A stretch of DNA of 64,000 nt, taken from positions 62,001-126,000 of the forward strand of contig NZ_JAFFSU010000002.1 in the NCBI RefSeq assembly GCF_017948455.1, in the 5' to 3' direction. The position numbers and the translations under genes were made by a program. The DNA comes from Streptomyces sp. GESEQ-4. Lineage in GTDB: Bacteria > Actinomycetota > Actinomycetes > Streptomycetales > Streptomycetaceae. Shown here in pieces: positions 7,995 to 15,650 of this stretch (position 1 is its first letter; each line of letters begins with the position of its first letter). The notes under the pieces are model-generated. The model saw only the letters and a program-made list of their open reading frames with translations, was not told the DNA's origin and made no database searches.

Positions 7995-8756
7995 ATGTCC
8001 ACCACTGAGCAGCGGGTCGCCGTGGTCACCGGCGGAGCACGCGGCATCGGCGCCGCCACCGCCGTACGACTGGCCGCCGAGGGCCGCGCGGTCGCCGTGA
8101 TCGACCTCGACGAGGCGGCCTGCAAGGACACCGTGGAGAAGATCACCGCGGCCGGCGGCAAGGCGATCGCGGTCGGCTGCGACGTCTCGGACGAGGCGCA
8201 GGTCGAGGCGGCCGTCGCGCGGATCGCCGAGGAGCTCGGCGGGCCGACGATCCTGGTGAACAACGCGGGCGTGCTCCGCGACAACCTGCTGTTCAAGATG
8301 AGCGTCTTCGACTGGGACACCGTCCTGAACGTGCATCTGCGGGGCGCCTTCCTGATGTCGAAGGCCTGTCAGAAGCACATGGTGGACGCCAAGTTCGGCC
8401 GGATCGTCAACCTCTCCTCGTCGTCCGCGCTCGGCAACCGCGGCCAGGCCAACTACTCCGCCGCCAAGGCCGGCATGCAGGGCTTCACCAAGACGCTCGC
8501 CATCGAGCTCGGCAAGTTCGGCGTCACCGCCAACGCGGTCGCCCCTGGCTTCATCGCCACCGAGATGACCAAGGCCACCGCCGACCGGGTCGGCATGGGC
8601 TTCGACGACTTCAAGGCCGCCGCCGCCACCCAGATCCCCGTGCAGCGGGTCGGTGAGCCGGCCGACGTCGCGAACGCGGTCGCCTTCTTCACGGGCGAGG
8701 ACGCCGGATTCGTCTCCGGCCAGGTGCTGTACATCGCCGGCGGACCGCTCGACTAG
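7995..8756 (+). CDS. SDR-family 3-oxoacyl-ACP reductase-like enzyme (FabG-like)
   Basis: A 253-residue classical short-chain dehydrogenase. It has TGGARGIG cofactor loop (about residues 12-19), NNAGV, catalytic Ser in NLSSSSALGN, and YSAAK with the Tyr-Lys pair. The C-terminus GQVLYIAGGPLD is FabG-like. It likely reduces a beta-keto acyl thioester or oxidises a hydroxyacyl substrate with NAD(P). GAGGAGAG precedes the ATG. It is the first gene of a two-SDR operon (11-base gap) behind the promoter and operator at 7918-7977. Confidence 0.9.
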   Translation: MSTTEQRVAVVTGGARGIGAATAVRLAAEGRAVAVIDLDEAACKDTVEKITAAGGKAIAVGCDVSDEAQVEAAVARIAEELGGPTILVNNAGVLRDNLLFKMSVFDWDTVLNVHLRGAFLMSKACQKHMVDAKFGRIVNLSSSSALGNRGQANYSAAKAGMQGFTKTLAIELGKFGVTANAVAPGFIATEMTKATADRVGMGFDDFKAAAATQIPVQRVGEPADVANAVAFFTGEDAGFVSGQVLYIAGGPLD

Positions 8757-8767
8757 GGACCAGGGAC

Positions 8768-9532
8768 ATGACTTCACAGCTCCCCGAGCTTTCGGGCAAG
8801 GTCGCGCTCGTCACGGGCGCCAGCCGCGGCATCGGCTACGGCGTCGCCGAGGCGCTCGTCGCGCGCGGTGACCGCGTGTGCATCACCGGCCGCAACGAGG
8901 ACGCCCTCAAGGAGGCCGTCGAGGCGCTCGGCGCCGACCGCGTCATCGGAGTCGCCGGCAAGGCGCACGACGTGGCGCACCAGGCCGCCGCCGTCGAGCG
9001 CACCATGGAGGCCTTCGGCCGGGTCGACTTCCTGGTCAACAACGCCGGTACGAACCCGGTGTTCGGGCCGATCGCCGACCTCGACCTGGATGTGGCCCGC
9101 AAGGTCTTCGAGACCAACGTGATCTCGGCGCTCGGCTTCGCACAGAAGACCTGGCACGCCTGGCAGAAGGACAACGGCGGCGCGATCGTCAACATCGCGT
9201 CCGTCGCGGGCCTCGCGCCCTCGCCGTTCATCGCCGCCTACGGCGTCAGCAAGGCCGCGCTGATCAACCTGACCCAGCAGCTCGCCCACGAGTTCGCGCC
9301 CAAGGTGCGGGTCAACGCGATCGCCCCGGCCGTCGTGAAGACCAAGTTCGCGAAGGCGCTGTACGAGGGCCGCGAGGACGAGGCCGCCGCGTCCTACCCG
9401 CTGGCCAGGCTCGGCGTGCCCTCAGACATCGGCGGCGCCGCCGAGTTCCTCACCTCGACGCAGTCCGACTGGATCACCGGGCAGACCCTCGTCATCGACG
9501 GCGGCATCTTCCTCAACGCCGGGGTCGGCTGA
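8768..9532 (+). CDS. SDR-family oxidoreductase
   Basis: A 254-residue classical SDR: GKVALVTGASRGIGYGVAEA, NNAGTNPVF, catalytic Ser in NIASVAG, YGVSK, and the C-terminal TGQTLVIDGGIFLNAGVG. It is clearly distinct from its upstream SDR neighbour, so the pair may act on successive or alternative substrates. It is co-transcribed with the FabG-like gene 11 bases upstream. The substrate cannot be read from sequence. Confidence 0.9.
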   Translation: MTSQLPELSGKVALVTGASRGIGYGVAEALVARGDRVCITGRNEDALKEAVEALGADRVIGVAGKAHDVAHQAAAVERTMEAFGRVDFLVNNAGTNPVFGPIADLDLDVARKVFETNVISALGFAQKTWHAWQKDNGGAIVNIASVAGLAPSPFIAAYGVSKAALINLTQQLAHEFAPKVRVNAIAPAVVKTKFAKALYEGREDEAAASYPLARLGVPSDIGGAAEFLTSTQSDWITGQTLVIDGGIFLNAGVG

Positions 9533-9651
9533 CAGAGTGCGGTGGGCGCCGGTGAGGGTCTTCACCGACCTTCTCCCGCGCCCGCCCGCACCCCTCACGA
9601 GGACTCGAAAAACCGTCACAACCGGGCTGACCCAGAGCTGTGCCAGCCGAG

Positions 9652-9665
9652 TGGAAGCGGTTCCA
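9652..9665. promoter_or_regulatory. LacI-type operator-like dyad before the binding-protein gene
   Basis: TGGAAGCGGTTCCA is an inverted repeat with five-base arms (TGGAA/TTCCA) and the GCG-like centre typical of LacI-family operators in streptomycetes. It lies 55 bases before the chosen GTG start of the solute-binding protein, in the likely promoter region. No LacI gene is adjacent. Confidence 0.4.
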
Positions 9666-9719
9666 GGGGCCTGCGGTATCGTTCGGCCACTTGTGTACGG
9701 CATTTCGAGGAGCATGCAC

Positions 9720-11300
9720 GTGTTCAATCGGAACCGAATCTCGCCGCCACTCGCGGTGATCGCGTCCATATCCATGGTGACCGGGTGTGGTGTGTTCTCC
9801 TCGGACGCCTCTGACGACGCGGACCCGATCATCGTGGGGACAACCAGCGCGCCGAGCACCCTGGACCCGGCCGCGGCCTGGGACAGCTCCTGGGAGCTGA
9901 TGCGTAACGTCTACCAACCCCTTCTGGGCTACTCGCCCGGTTCGACCAAGCCCGAACCCGACGCCGCCGAGAGCTGCGAGTTCACGGACAACTCCAGCAC
10001 CGTGTACACATGCACGCTGCGCGAGGGTCTGAAGTTCTCCAACGGGCACGCGCTGGACGCCGAGGCCGTCAAGCACTCGTTCGACCGGATCAAGGAGATC
10101 AACGTCAACGGTGGCCCCGCGGGCCTGCTGACCACCCTCGACCGGGTGCAGGTGAAGGGTGACCGCGAGGTCGTCTTCCACCTCGGCCAGCCCGACGCGA
10201 CCTTCCCCCTGGTGCTCACGACGCCCGCCATGTCGATCGTGGACCCCGAGGAGTACCCCGCGGACAAGCTCCGCGAGGACGGGAACATCACCGGCTCGGG
10301 GCCCTACAAACTCTCCTCCTACGAAGACGGCGAGAAGGCCGAGCTGGCCCGCAACGAGGACTACAAAGGCCTGGCGGAGATCAAGAACTCCGCCGTCACC
10401 ATCCGGTACTTCCAGCAGTCGGACGAGCTGGTCACGGCGCTGAAGAGCAACGACATCTCGGTCATCTACCGTGGCCTCGGCGCCTCGGACATCGTGGACA
10501 TCCAGGTCAACCGCGACAAGGAGGGGCTCCAGATCATGGAGAACCCCACCACCGAGATCAGCTATCTGGTGTTCAACCCCAAGGACAGCTGGGCCAAGAA
10601 CCCCGCGGTCCGCAAGGCGGTCGCCCAGGTCATCGACCGCAAGGCGCTCGCCCACAACATCTACAAGGACACCGTCGAGCCGCTGTACTCCATGATCCCC
10701 AGGGGTCTGGTGGGCCACGGGACGGGCTTCTTCGACGACTACGGCAACCCCAGCGCGGCCAAGGCGAAGGCCATCCTCACCGAGGCGGGCATCAACGAAA
10801 CGGTTCCTCTCACGCTCTGGTACACCACCGACCGTTACGGCTCCCAGACCAAGCCGGCCTTCGAGGAGCTGAAGCGACAGCTGGAGGCGTCCGGCCTGTT
10901 CACGGTCACCCTGAAGAGCCGCCCCTGGAAGACCTACTCGGAGGGCTACCAGAAGGGCGAGTACCCGGTCTTCGGGCGTGGCTGGAACCCCGACTTCAAC
11001 GACCCCGACAACTTCATCGCGCCCTTCGTGGGCGAGCAGAACGCGCTCGGCACCCCGTACAACTCCCCCGAGATCACCACCAAGCTGCTGCCGCGGTCGC
11101 GCGAGGAGAGCGACCGCGGGGCCGTCGCCGAGGAGTTCGAGGAGGCCCAGCAGATCCTCGTGGACGACGCGCGGCTGATCCCGCTGTGGCAGGGCAAGGC
11201 GTACACGGCCGCGAACGAGGAGATCGCCGGTCTGGAGAAGGTCATCGACCCGGCGACGATGATGATGATGTGGGAGCTGTACCGGAAGACCAGCTGGTAG
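9720..11300 (+). CDS. ABC transporter solute-binding lipoprotein, peptide/nickel family 5
   Basis: A 526-residue SBP_bac_5 protein that would capture oligopeptides or related solutes outside the membrane. After the start MFNRNRISPPLAVIASISMV comes lipobox V-T-G-C, so it is lipid-anchored. Family features follow: IIVGTTSAPSTLDPAAAW, LREGLKFSNGHALDAEAVKH, SGPYKLSSYEDGE and VFGRGWNPDFNDPDNFIAPF. I prefer GTG 9720, since GAGGAG at 9707-9712 leaves seven bases. ATG 9714 would leave only one. No permease or ATPase genes are adjacent, so it is an orphan. A LacI-type dyad lies upstream. Confidence 0.92.
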   Translation: MFNRNRISPPLAVIASISMVTGCGVFSSDASDDADPIIVGTTSAPSTLDPAAAWDSSWELMRNVYQPLLGYSPGSTKPEPDAAESCEFTDNSSTVYTCTLREGLKFSNGHALDAEAVKHSFDRIKEINVNGGPAGLLTTLDRVQVKGDREVVFHLGQPDATFPLVLTTPAMSIVDPEEYPADKLREDGNITGSGPYKLSSYEDGEKAELARNEDYKGLAEIKNSAVTIRYFQQSDELVTALKSNDISVIYRGLGASDIVDIQVNRDKEGLQIMENPTTEISYLVFNPKDSWAKNPAVRKAVAQVIDRKALAHNIYKDTVEPLYSMIPRGLVGHGTGFFDDYGNPSAAKAKAILTEAGINETVPLTLWYTTDRYGSQTKPAFEELKRQLEASGLFTVTLKSRPWKTYSEGYQKGEYPVFGRGWNPDFNDPDNFIAPFVGEQNALGTPYNSPEITTKLLPRSREESDRGAVAEEFEEAQQILVDDARLIPLWQGKAYTAANEEIAGLEKVIDPATMMMMWELYRKTSW

Positions 11301-11317
11301 TGCGGTAGCAGCGCCGA

Positions 11318-11340
11318 TTGTCAGTGGTCGCCGGTAGGTT
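11318..11340 (+). promoter_or_regulatory. PafBC-type DNA-damage promoter of ung
   Basis: TTGTCAGTG, exactly eight bases, then TAGGTT. This matches the RecA-independent damage-promoter consensus of actinobacteria (TTGTCRGTG-N8-TANNNT). Predicted transcription start near 11347 leaves a 34-base leader to the ung GTG. A DNA-repair target fits the expected regulon. Confidence 0.8.
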
Positions 11341-11380
11341 CTGGGGCATCGAAGCGACCACACATCGTAAGGAAGTCGAC

Positions 11381-12064
11381 GTGACCGACATCTCCATGCT
11401 GCCCGAGTCCTGGCGCGGGGTTCTGGGCGACGAACTGCAGCAGCCCTACTTCAAGGAGCTGACGGAGTTCGTGGAGGAGGAGCGGGCGAAGGGTCCTGTC
11501 TACCCTCCGCGTGAGGAGGTCTTCGCCGCGCTGGCGGCGACGCCGTACGACAAGGTGAAGGTCCTGATCCTCGGCCAGGACCCGTACCACGGCGAGGGCC
11601 AGGGGCACGGCCTGTGCTTCTCGGTCCGCCCGGGAGTCAGGACCCCGCCCTCCCTCCGCAACATCTACAAGGAGATGCAGGCCGAGCTGGGCACGCCCGT
11701 CCCGGACAACGGCTATCTCATGCCGTGGGCCGAGCAGGGCGTGCTCCTGCTCAACGCGGTGCTCACGGTCCGCGCGGGCGAGGCCAACTCGCACAAGGGC
11801 AAGGGCTGGGAGAAGTTCACCGACGCGGTGATCCGGGCCGTGGCCGACCGTCCCGACCCGGCGGTCTTCGTCCTGTGGGGGAACTACGCGCAGAAGAAGC
11901 TCCCGCTGATCGACGAACAGCGCCATGTGGTGGTGAAGGGCGCCCACCCCTCGCCGCTGTCGGCGAAGAAGTTCTTCGGCTCCCGTCCCTTCACGCAGAT
12001 CGACGAGGCCGTCGCCCGGCAGGGCCACGAGCCGATCGACTGGCGCATCCCGAACCTCGGCTGA
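11381..12064 (+). CDS. ung: Uracil-DNA glycosylase, family 1
   Basis: A 227-residue family 1 UDG that excises uracil from DNA. The water-activating loop is GQDPYHGEGQGHGLCFSV (Asp at about residue 66), the uracil-binding region is PWAEQGVLLLNAVLTVRAGE, and the minor-groove loop is GAHPSPLSA. Length is normal. The GTG start at 11381 has TAAGGAAG five bases ahead, so the longer TTG frame from 11318 is not used (that TTG is part of the promoter). Expression is expected to respond to DNA damage through the site at 11318-11340. Confidence 0.95.
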   Translation: MTDISMLPESWRGVLGDELQQPYFKELTEFVEEERAKGPVYPPREEVFAALAATPYDKVKVLILGQDPYHGEGQGHGLCFSVRPGVRTPPSLRNIYKEMQAELGTPVPDNGYLMPWAEQGVLLLNAVLTVRAGEANSHKGKGWEKFTDAVIRAVADRPDPAVFVLWGNYAQKKLPLIDEQRHVVVKGAHPSPLSAKKFFGSRPFTQIDEAVARQGHEPIDWRIPNLG

Positions 12065-12093
12065 CCTGGAGCGGGCCGGCCCCCTGGGTCGGC

Positions 12094-12107
12094 CCCGCCT
12101 CGGCGGG
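12094..12107 (+). terminator. Short GC hairpin after ung
   Basis: CCCGCC-TC-GGCGGG forms a compact stem 30 bases after the ung stop, immediately before the promoter at 12109. A second, imperfect GC stem lies just upstream (about 12071-12097). Probably a weak terminator separating the two damage-type promoters. Confidence 0.4.
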
Positions 12108-12108
12108 A

Positions 12109-12131
12109 TTGTCGGTGCCTGCGGTTAGCGT
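12109..12131 (+). promoter_or_regulatory. PafBC-type DNA-damage promoter before the TPR-like gene
   Basis: TTGTCGGTG, eight bases, then TAGCGT, again matching TTGTCRGTG-N8-TANNNT exactly in spacing. Predicted start near 12138 gives a 33-base leader to the GTG at 12171. Confidence 0.75.
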
Positions 12132-12170
12132 CGTCGCAGAGCGACATCGGCGACGGGCTGGGAGGGTGCG

Positions 12171-12644
12171 GTGGCGGAGCGACAGGAGCAGGCGGCGCCG
12201 GATGCGGTCATGACCCGCATCGGCCAGGTCGTCATGCTGCACCACGCGGGCGACCGCGAGGAGGCCCGGCACCGCTTCCTGGGCCTCTGGGCGGAGATCG
12301 GCGTGACCGGGGACCCACTGCACCGCTGCACCCTGGCGCACTACATGGCCGACACACAGGACGATCCCGTGGACGAACTGGCCTGGGATCTGCGGGCGTT
12401 GACCGCGGCGGAAGAACTCACGGACGAGCGGCTCGCCGAGCACGAGGGGGCTTTGGCCGCGCGGGCGCTGTATCCCTCCCTCCATCTCAATCTGGCCGCC
12501 GACTATGTGAAGCTGGGCCGCGCCGAGGCCGCACGTGCACACATCCGACAGGCACGAGGCGCGGTGCACGCTCTGGGGGACGATCCCTACGGGGACGGCG
12601 TACGGGCGGCCATCAGCCGGCTGGAACTGCGGTTGGGGACGTAG
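12171..12644 (+). CDS. Conserved hypothetical TPR-like protein, candidate DNA-damage gene
   Basis: A 157-residue, mostly helical protein. Helical pairs such as RIGQVVMLHHAGDREEARHR and SLHLNLAADYVKLGRAEAAR resemble tetratricopeptide units, so a protein-protein adaptor is likely. No enzymatic motif is seen. The GTG start has GGGAGG upstream. The gene stands directly behind ung and has its own damage-type promoter at 12109-12131, which is the best clue to its role. Function unknown. Confidence 0.78.
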   Translation: MAERQEQAAPDAVMTRIGQVVMLHHAGDREEARHRFLGLWAEIGVTGDPLHRCTLAHYMADTQDDPVDELAWDLRALTAAEELTDERLAEHEGALAARALYPSLHLNLAADYVKLGRAEAARAHIRQARGAVHALGDDPYGDGVRAAISRLELRLGT

Positions 12645-12671
12645 CGCGGGGACCCCATGCGCGGGAATCCC

Positions 12672-13130
12672 TCAACGCCCGTACGTCTGCTCGCAGATCT
12701 TCGACTGCGGGCTGTCCTGTGGCCAGCCGCCGTACTGTCTGCCGAGATCACAGACATCGCCGAGGTGCGTGGGAACCGGCTGGGTCACCTGGGCACGCGG
12801 CCGCTGCGGTGCCTCTGGAGTCCGCGGTGCCGGACGCGGTGGGCGCGGGCGTGAAGGCGCCGGTTTCTCCGGGGTCGGCGCCGGTGGGGGAGGCCGTCGC
12901 ACCGATGCCGTCGGCGACGGCTCACGGGGAGGTCCGATCCGCTCCAGTGCCTCCCGCGCGGGCGCCTGCACGATCTGCGGCTCCGCGCTGGCGTCCGGCC
13001 GGGCAGGAACGGTCCGGGACGGCGGCGCCGAGGGCCCCGACGCGGGCGGCAGTTGGACCGTCACACAGCCGGAGAGGGCCGAGGCAGCCACGGTGACCAG
13101 GAGCGTTGCGGTGGTCGACGTTCGATGCAC
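12672..13130 (-). CDS. Proline-rich lipoprotein
   Basis: A 152-residue secreted lipoprotein. The GTG start gives VHRTSTTATLLVTVAASALS followed by GC, with lipobox L-S-G-C. After the anchor comes a long Pro/Arg/Ala-rich linker (about residues 30-110) and a short C-terminal region, THLGDVCDLGRQYGGWPQ, then SKICEQTYGR, with two Cys likely disulfide-bonded. No clear SD precedes this GTG, and an in-frame GTG about 60 bases upstream is an alternative. The small Cys-containing tail looks like a surface domain held off the membrane by the linker. Confidence 0.75.
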   Translation of the reverse strand: MHRTSTTATLLVTVAASALSGCVTVQLPPASGPSAPPSRTVPARPDASAEPQIVQAPAREALERIGPPREPSPTASVRRPPPPAPTPEKPAPSRPRPPRPAPRTPEAPQRPRAQVTQPVPTHLGDVCDLGRQYGGWPQDSPQSKICEQTYGR

Positions 13131-13210
13131 GCGCGCAACTCTGCTGCGTCGGCTGCCCTCTCGGGCGGCGGACAGCGCAGGATGCCCCACATGGGTGATC
13201 GGCGCCGCCG

Positions 13211-13723
13211 TCAGTCGCCGGTGCCGCCGTCGATACGCTCGCGGATCAGGTCGGCGTGGCCGTTGTGGCGGGCGTACTCCTCGATCATGTGGGTGTAGAG
13301 CCAGCGGAGGTTGAACTGCTCGCCGGAGCGTCGGCTCCTGCCCTTGGAGAGGTCGTCCAGGTCGAAGCCGGCCGCGTTGCGCCGGGCGATGTCGATCTCG
13401 GCCCGCCACGTGGCGTGCGCCTCCTCCCAGCTGTCCTCCTCGTTGACGTGGAAGTCGCCGTCCGGATCCTCGTCGGAGTAGTAGATGGGCCCCGCGTCCT
13501 CGTCCATGAGCACCTTGCGGAACCAGCCGCGCTCCACCTCCGCCATGTGCCGCACCAGCCCCATCAGGGAAAGCGTGGACGGCTCCACGGAGGCGCTCCT
13601 GAGCTGGGCGTCGGTCAGGCCCTCGCATTTCCACGCGAGGGTCTCGCGGTGGTAGTCCAGCCAGCCCTCCAGCATGGTGCGTTCGTCGGCGGTGTTCGCG
13701 GGTTCACGGCGCTCGATGGTCAT
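13211..13723 (-). CDS. DinB/DUF664 family protein
   Basis: A 170-residue four-helix protein of the DinB/YfiT superfamily (DUF664). It has MLEGWLDYHRETLAWKCEGL, then SLMGLVRHMAEVERGWFRKV (a His of the metal triad), and a C-terminal helix WLYTHMIEEYARHNGHADLI with two further His. The His triad supports metal binding. In actinomycetes such proteins include thiol transferases using mycothiol. A CAGGAT box six bases before the ATG suggests a leaderless start. Confidence 0.88.
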   Translation of the reverse strand: MTIERREPANTADERTMLEGWLDYHRETLAWKCEGLTDAQLRSASVEPSTLSLMGLVRHMAEVERGWFRKVLMDEDAGPIYYSDEDPDGDFHVNEEDSWEEAHATWRAEIDIARRNAAGFDLDDLSKGRSRRSGEQFNLRWLYTHMIEEYARHNGHADLIRERIDGGTGD

Positions 13724-13763
13724 GCCTGCATCCTGACCCAGCCCGCCCCGCCCCACCAGCGAT

Positions 13764-14360
13764 TTACGACGCCCCGCCGAGCATCCCGTCGAGCAACTCC
13801 CGCAACCCCGCCCGCACTTCATCGAGGCTCGGCACCTGTGCACTGAAGGACCCGGCCACGCACGAGAACATCAGCCCGTCCGCCCAGGCGATCAGCGACA
13901 GCGCGTGCCGCGCAGGGGCGGTCGAGCCCAACGCCGTGGCCAGGGCGGTGAGCTGGTCACGGAACCGGGCGCCGGTGGCATCGAAGTAGGCGCGCAGCTC
14001 GGGGCGGCGGGTCGCCTCCAGGGCCAGTTCGTAGCGAGCGAGCGTCAGGTCGCGGTGGTGGGTCAGGGCGCGGTGCGTGGCCAGCGCCAGGCCGTCCACC
14101 ACCGAGTCGCGGCCACCCCGCGGGTCCGGCATCTCGTGCAGCGCCAGGACGCGCGACTCGCGCTCGGCGAGGCGGCGCACGGCCAGCTCCAGCAGTGCCT
14201 GCCGGGTGCGCGCCAGATTCGACGTCGAGCCCTGGGGGAGCCCTGACGCCTCATCGACCGCCCGGTGGGTGAGCCCGCGCATCCCGCGTTCGGCGAGCAG
14301 GGCGAGCGCGGTGTCGGCGACGAGGTCGGTGCGGGAGGGGCTCTCGGTGCGTTCGGACAT
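13764..14360 (-). CDS. TetR-family repressor, probably autoregulated
   Basis: A 198-residue regulator. The N-terminal HTH reads DTALALLAERGMRGLTHRAV followed by SGLPQGSTSN. The C-terminal ligand domain is helical (TLARYELALEATRRPELRAY) and ends in RELLDGMLGGAS. It is divergent from the FAD monooxygenase at 14448, with 87 bases between. Two copies of ACTAC-N4-GTAGT lie there, one near each start, strongly suggesting that it represses both itself and the monooxygenase. The inducer is presumably the monooxygenase substrate or an analogue. Confidence 0.9.
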   Translation of the reverse strand: MSERTESPSRTDLVADTALALLAERGMRGLTHRAVDEASGLPQGSTSNLARTRQALLELAVRRLAERESRVLALHEMPDPRGGRDSVVDGLALATHRALTHHRDLTLARYELALEATRRPELRAYFDATGARFRDQLTALATALGSTAPARHALSLIAWADGLMFSCVAGSFSAQVPSLDEVRAGLRELLDGMLGGAS

Positions 14361-14381
14361 GGACGTCAACCTACCGCCCGC

Positions 14382-14430
14382 ACTACGCCTGTAGTACCGT
14401 CGGTGCAGCACCTCACTACACCTGTAGTGA
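14382..14430. promoter_or_regulatory. Paired TetR operators
   Basis: Two near-identical dyads, ACTACGCCTGTAGT (14382-14395) and ACTACACCTGTAGT (14415-14428), are 33 bp centre to centre, three helical turns. The second extends to a perfect 18-bp palindrome, TCACTACACCTGTAGTGA (14413-14430). Both lie between the divergent TetR and monooxygenase genes. Confidence 0.8.
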
Positions 14431-14447
14431 AGGTCTGAGGAGGAGCC

Positions 14448-15650
14448 ATGGCACAGACATCGCAGGTTGTCGTGATCGGCGGCGGAATCGGCGGCCTGAC
14501 CGCGGCGGCGGCCCTGCATCAACGCGGCCTGCAGGTCACCGTGTTGGAGCGGGCCCGCACGCTGGACCCGGTCGGCGCGGGCATCTCCCTGGCCCCCAAC
14601 GCCCTGCGCGCCCTGGACGTCATCGGCCTCGGCGACGAGATCCGCGACCTCGCCGCCTGGCAGGGCGACGGAGGCCTGCGCACCCCCGGCGGGCGGTGGC
14701 TCTCCCGCGCCAACGCCGAGGCCGTCGCCGAGCGTTTCGGCGACCCCCTCGTCCTCCTCCACCGCGCCACCCTCATCAACAGCCTCGCCGCACAGCTCCC
14801 GCCGGACGCCGTCCGCACGGCGGCCACCGCGACCCTCGCCGACCCCGGCGACGCCGATCGCCCGGCCCGGGTGCGCACGCCCGAGGGCGAGTGGGAGGCC
14901 GACCTGGTCGTGGCTGCCGACGGGATCCACTCGGGCGTACGGCGGACCCTGTTCCCCGAGCACCCCGGACCCGTCTACTCCGGCTTCACCACCTGGCGCG
15001 TCGTGATCCCCGTGCCGGGCGCCGAACCCGCCTCGCACGAGACCTGGGGCAGGGGCCGTATCTGGGGCACACAGCCGCTCAAGGACGGTCGGGTCTACGC
15101 GTACGCCGCCGCCCTGGCCCCGGCGGGGGAGCGGGCGCCCGACGACGAGAAGGCCGAGCTGGTCCGCCTGTTCGGCGACTGGCACGACCCGATCCCCGCC
15201 GTCCTGGCCGCGGCCCGCCCCGAGGACGTCCTGCGTCACGACGTCCACCACATCGCCGACCCGCTGCCCGCCTTCCACCGCGGTCGGGTCGCCCTCCTCG
15301 GCGACGCCGCGCACGCCATGCCCCCGACGCTCGGTCAGGGCGGCAACCAGGCCATCGAGGACGCGATCGTGCTCGCGCACCACTGCGACGACCTCGCTGC
15401 CTATACGGCGGCGCGGCTGCTTCGTACGACGGCCGTCGCCCGGCATGCCGTGCGGGTCGCGCGCCTGAACCTGACCGGTAACCGGACCATCATGGCCGTA
15501 CGCGACACCCTGATCGCCGCGCTGTCGAAGGCCGGACCGGCGCTGCTCCTGCGGAGCTTCGACGGGGTCGTCGACTGGCGGCCACCGCAGCCGCCGTATG
15601 CTGCCGGGAAAGACCCAGGCAGGCAACGGTCAGAGGAGCACGCCCCGTGA
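14448..15650 (+). CDS. FAD-dependent monooxygenase (salicylate/zeaxanthin-type class A)
   Basis: A 400-residue class A flavin monooxygenase. It has GxGxxG in VVVIGGGIGGLTAAAALHQR, the DG motif VVAADGIHSGVRRTL, and the FAD ribose motif LLGDAAHAMPPTLGQGGNQA. It probably hydroxylates or epoxidises an aromatic or other small substrate using NAD(P)H and O2. GAGGAGG precedes the ATG. Control by the divergent TetR is likely from the operator pair at 14382-14430. Its stop overlaps the next start (GTGA), so it is coupled to the Gfo/Idh gene. The tail after about residue 375 is low-complexity. Confidence 0.92.
   Translation: MAQTSQVVVIGGGIGGLTAAAALHQRGLQVTVLERARTLDPVGAGISLAPNALRALDVIGLGDEIRDLAAWQGDGGLRTPGGRWLSRANAEAVAERFGDPLVLLHRATLINSLAAQLPPDAVRTAATATLADPGDADRPARVRTPEGEWEADLVVAADGIHSGVRRTLFPEHPGPVYSGFTTWRVVIPVPGAEPASHETWGRGRIWGTQPLKDGRVYAYAAALAPAGERAPDDEKAELVRLFGDWHDPIPAVLAAARPEDVLRHDVHHIADPLPAFHRGRVALLGDAAHAMPPTLGQGGNQAIEDAIVLAHHCDDLAAYTAARLLRTTAVARHAVRVARLNLTGNRTIMAVRDTLIAALSKAGPALLLRSFDGVVDWRPPQPPYAAGKDPGRQRSEEHAP

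Noticed and set aside
13764..15626. 620-residue minus-strand frame
   Set aside because: Only the part from 14360 leftwards is the TetR regulator. The upstream portion is the antisense of the monooxygenase gene and has no domain.
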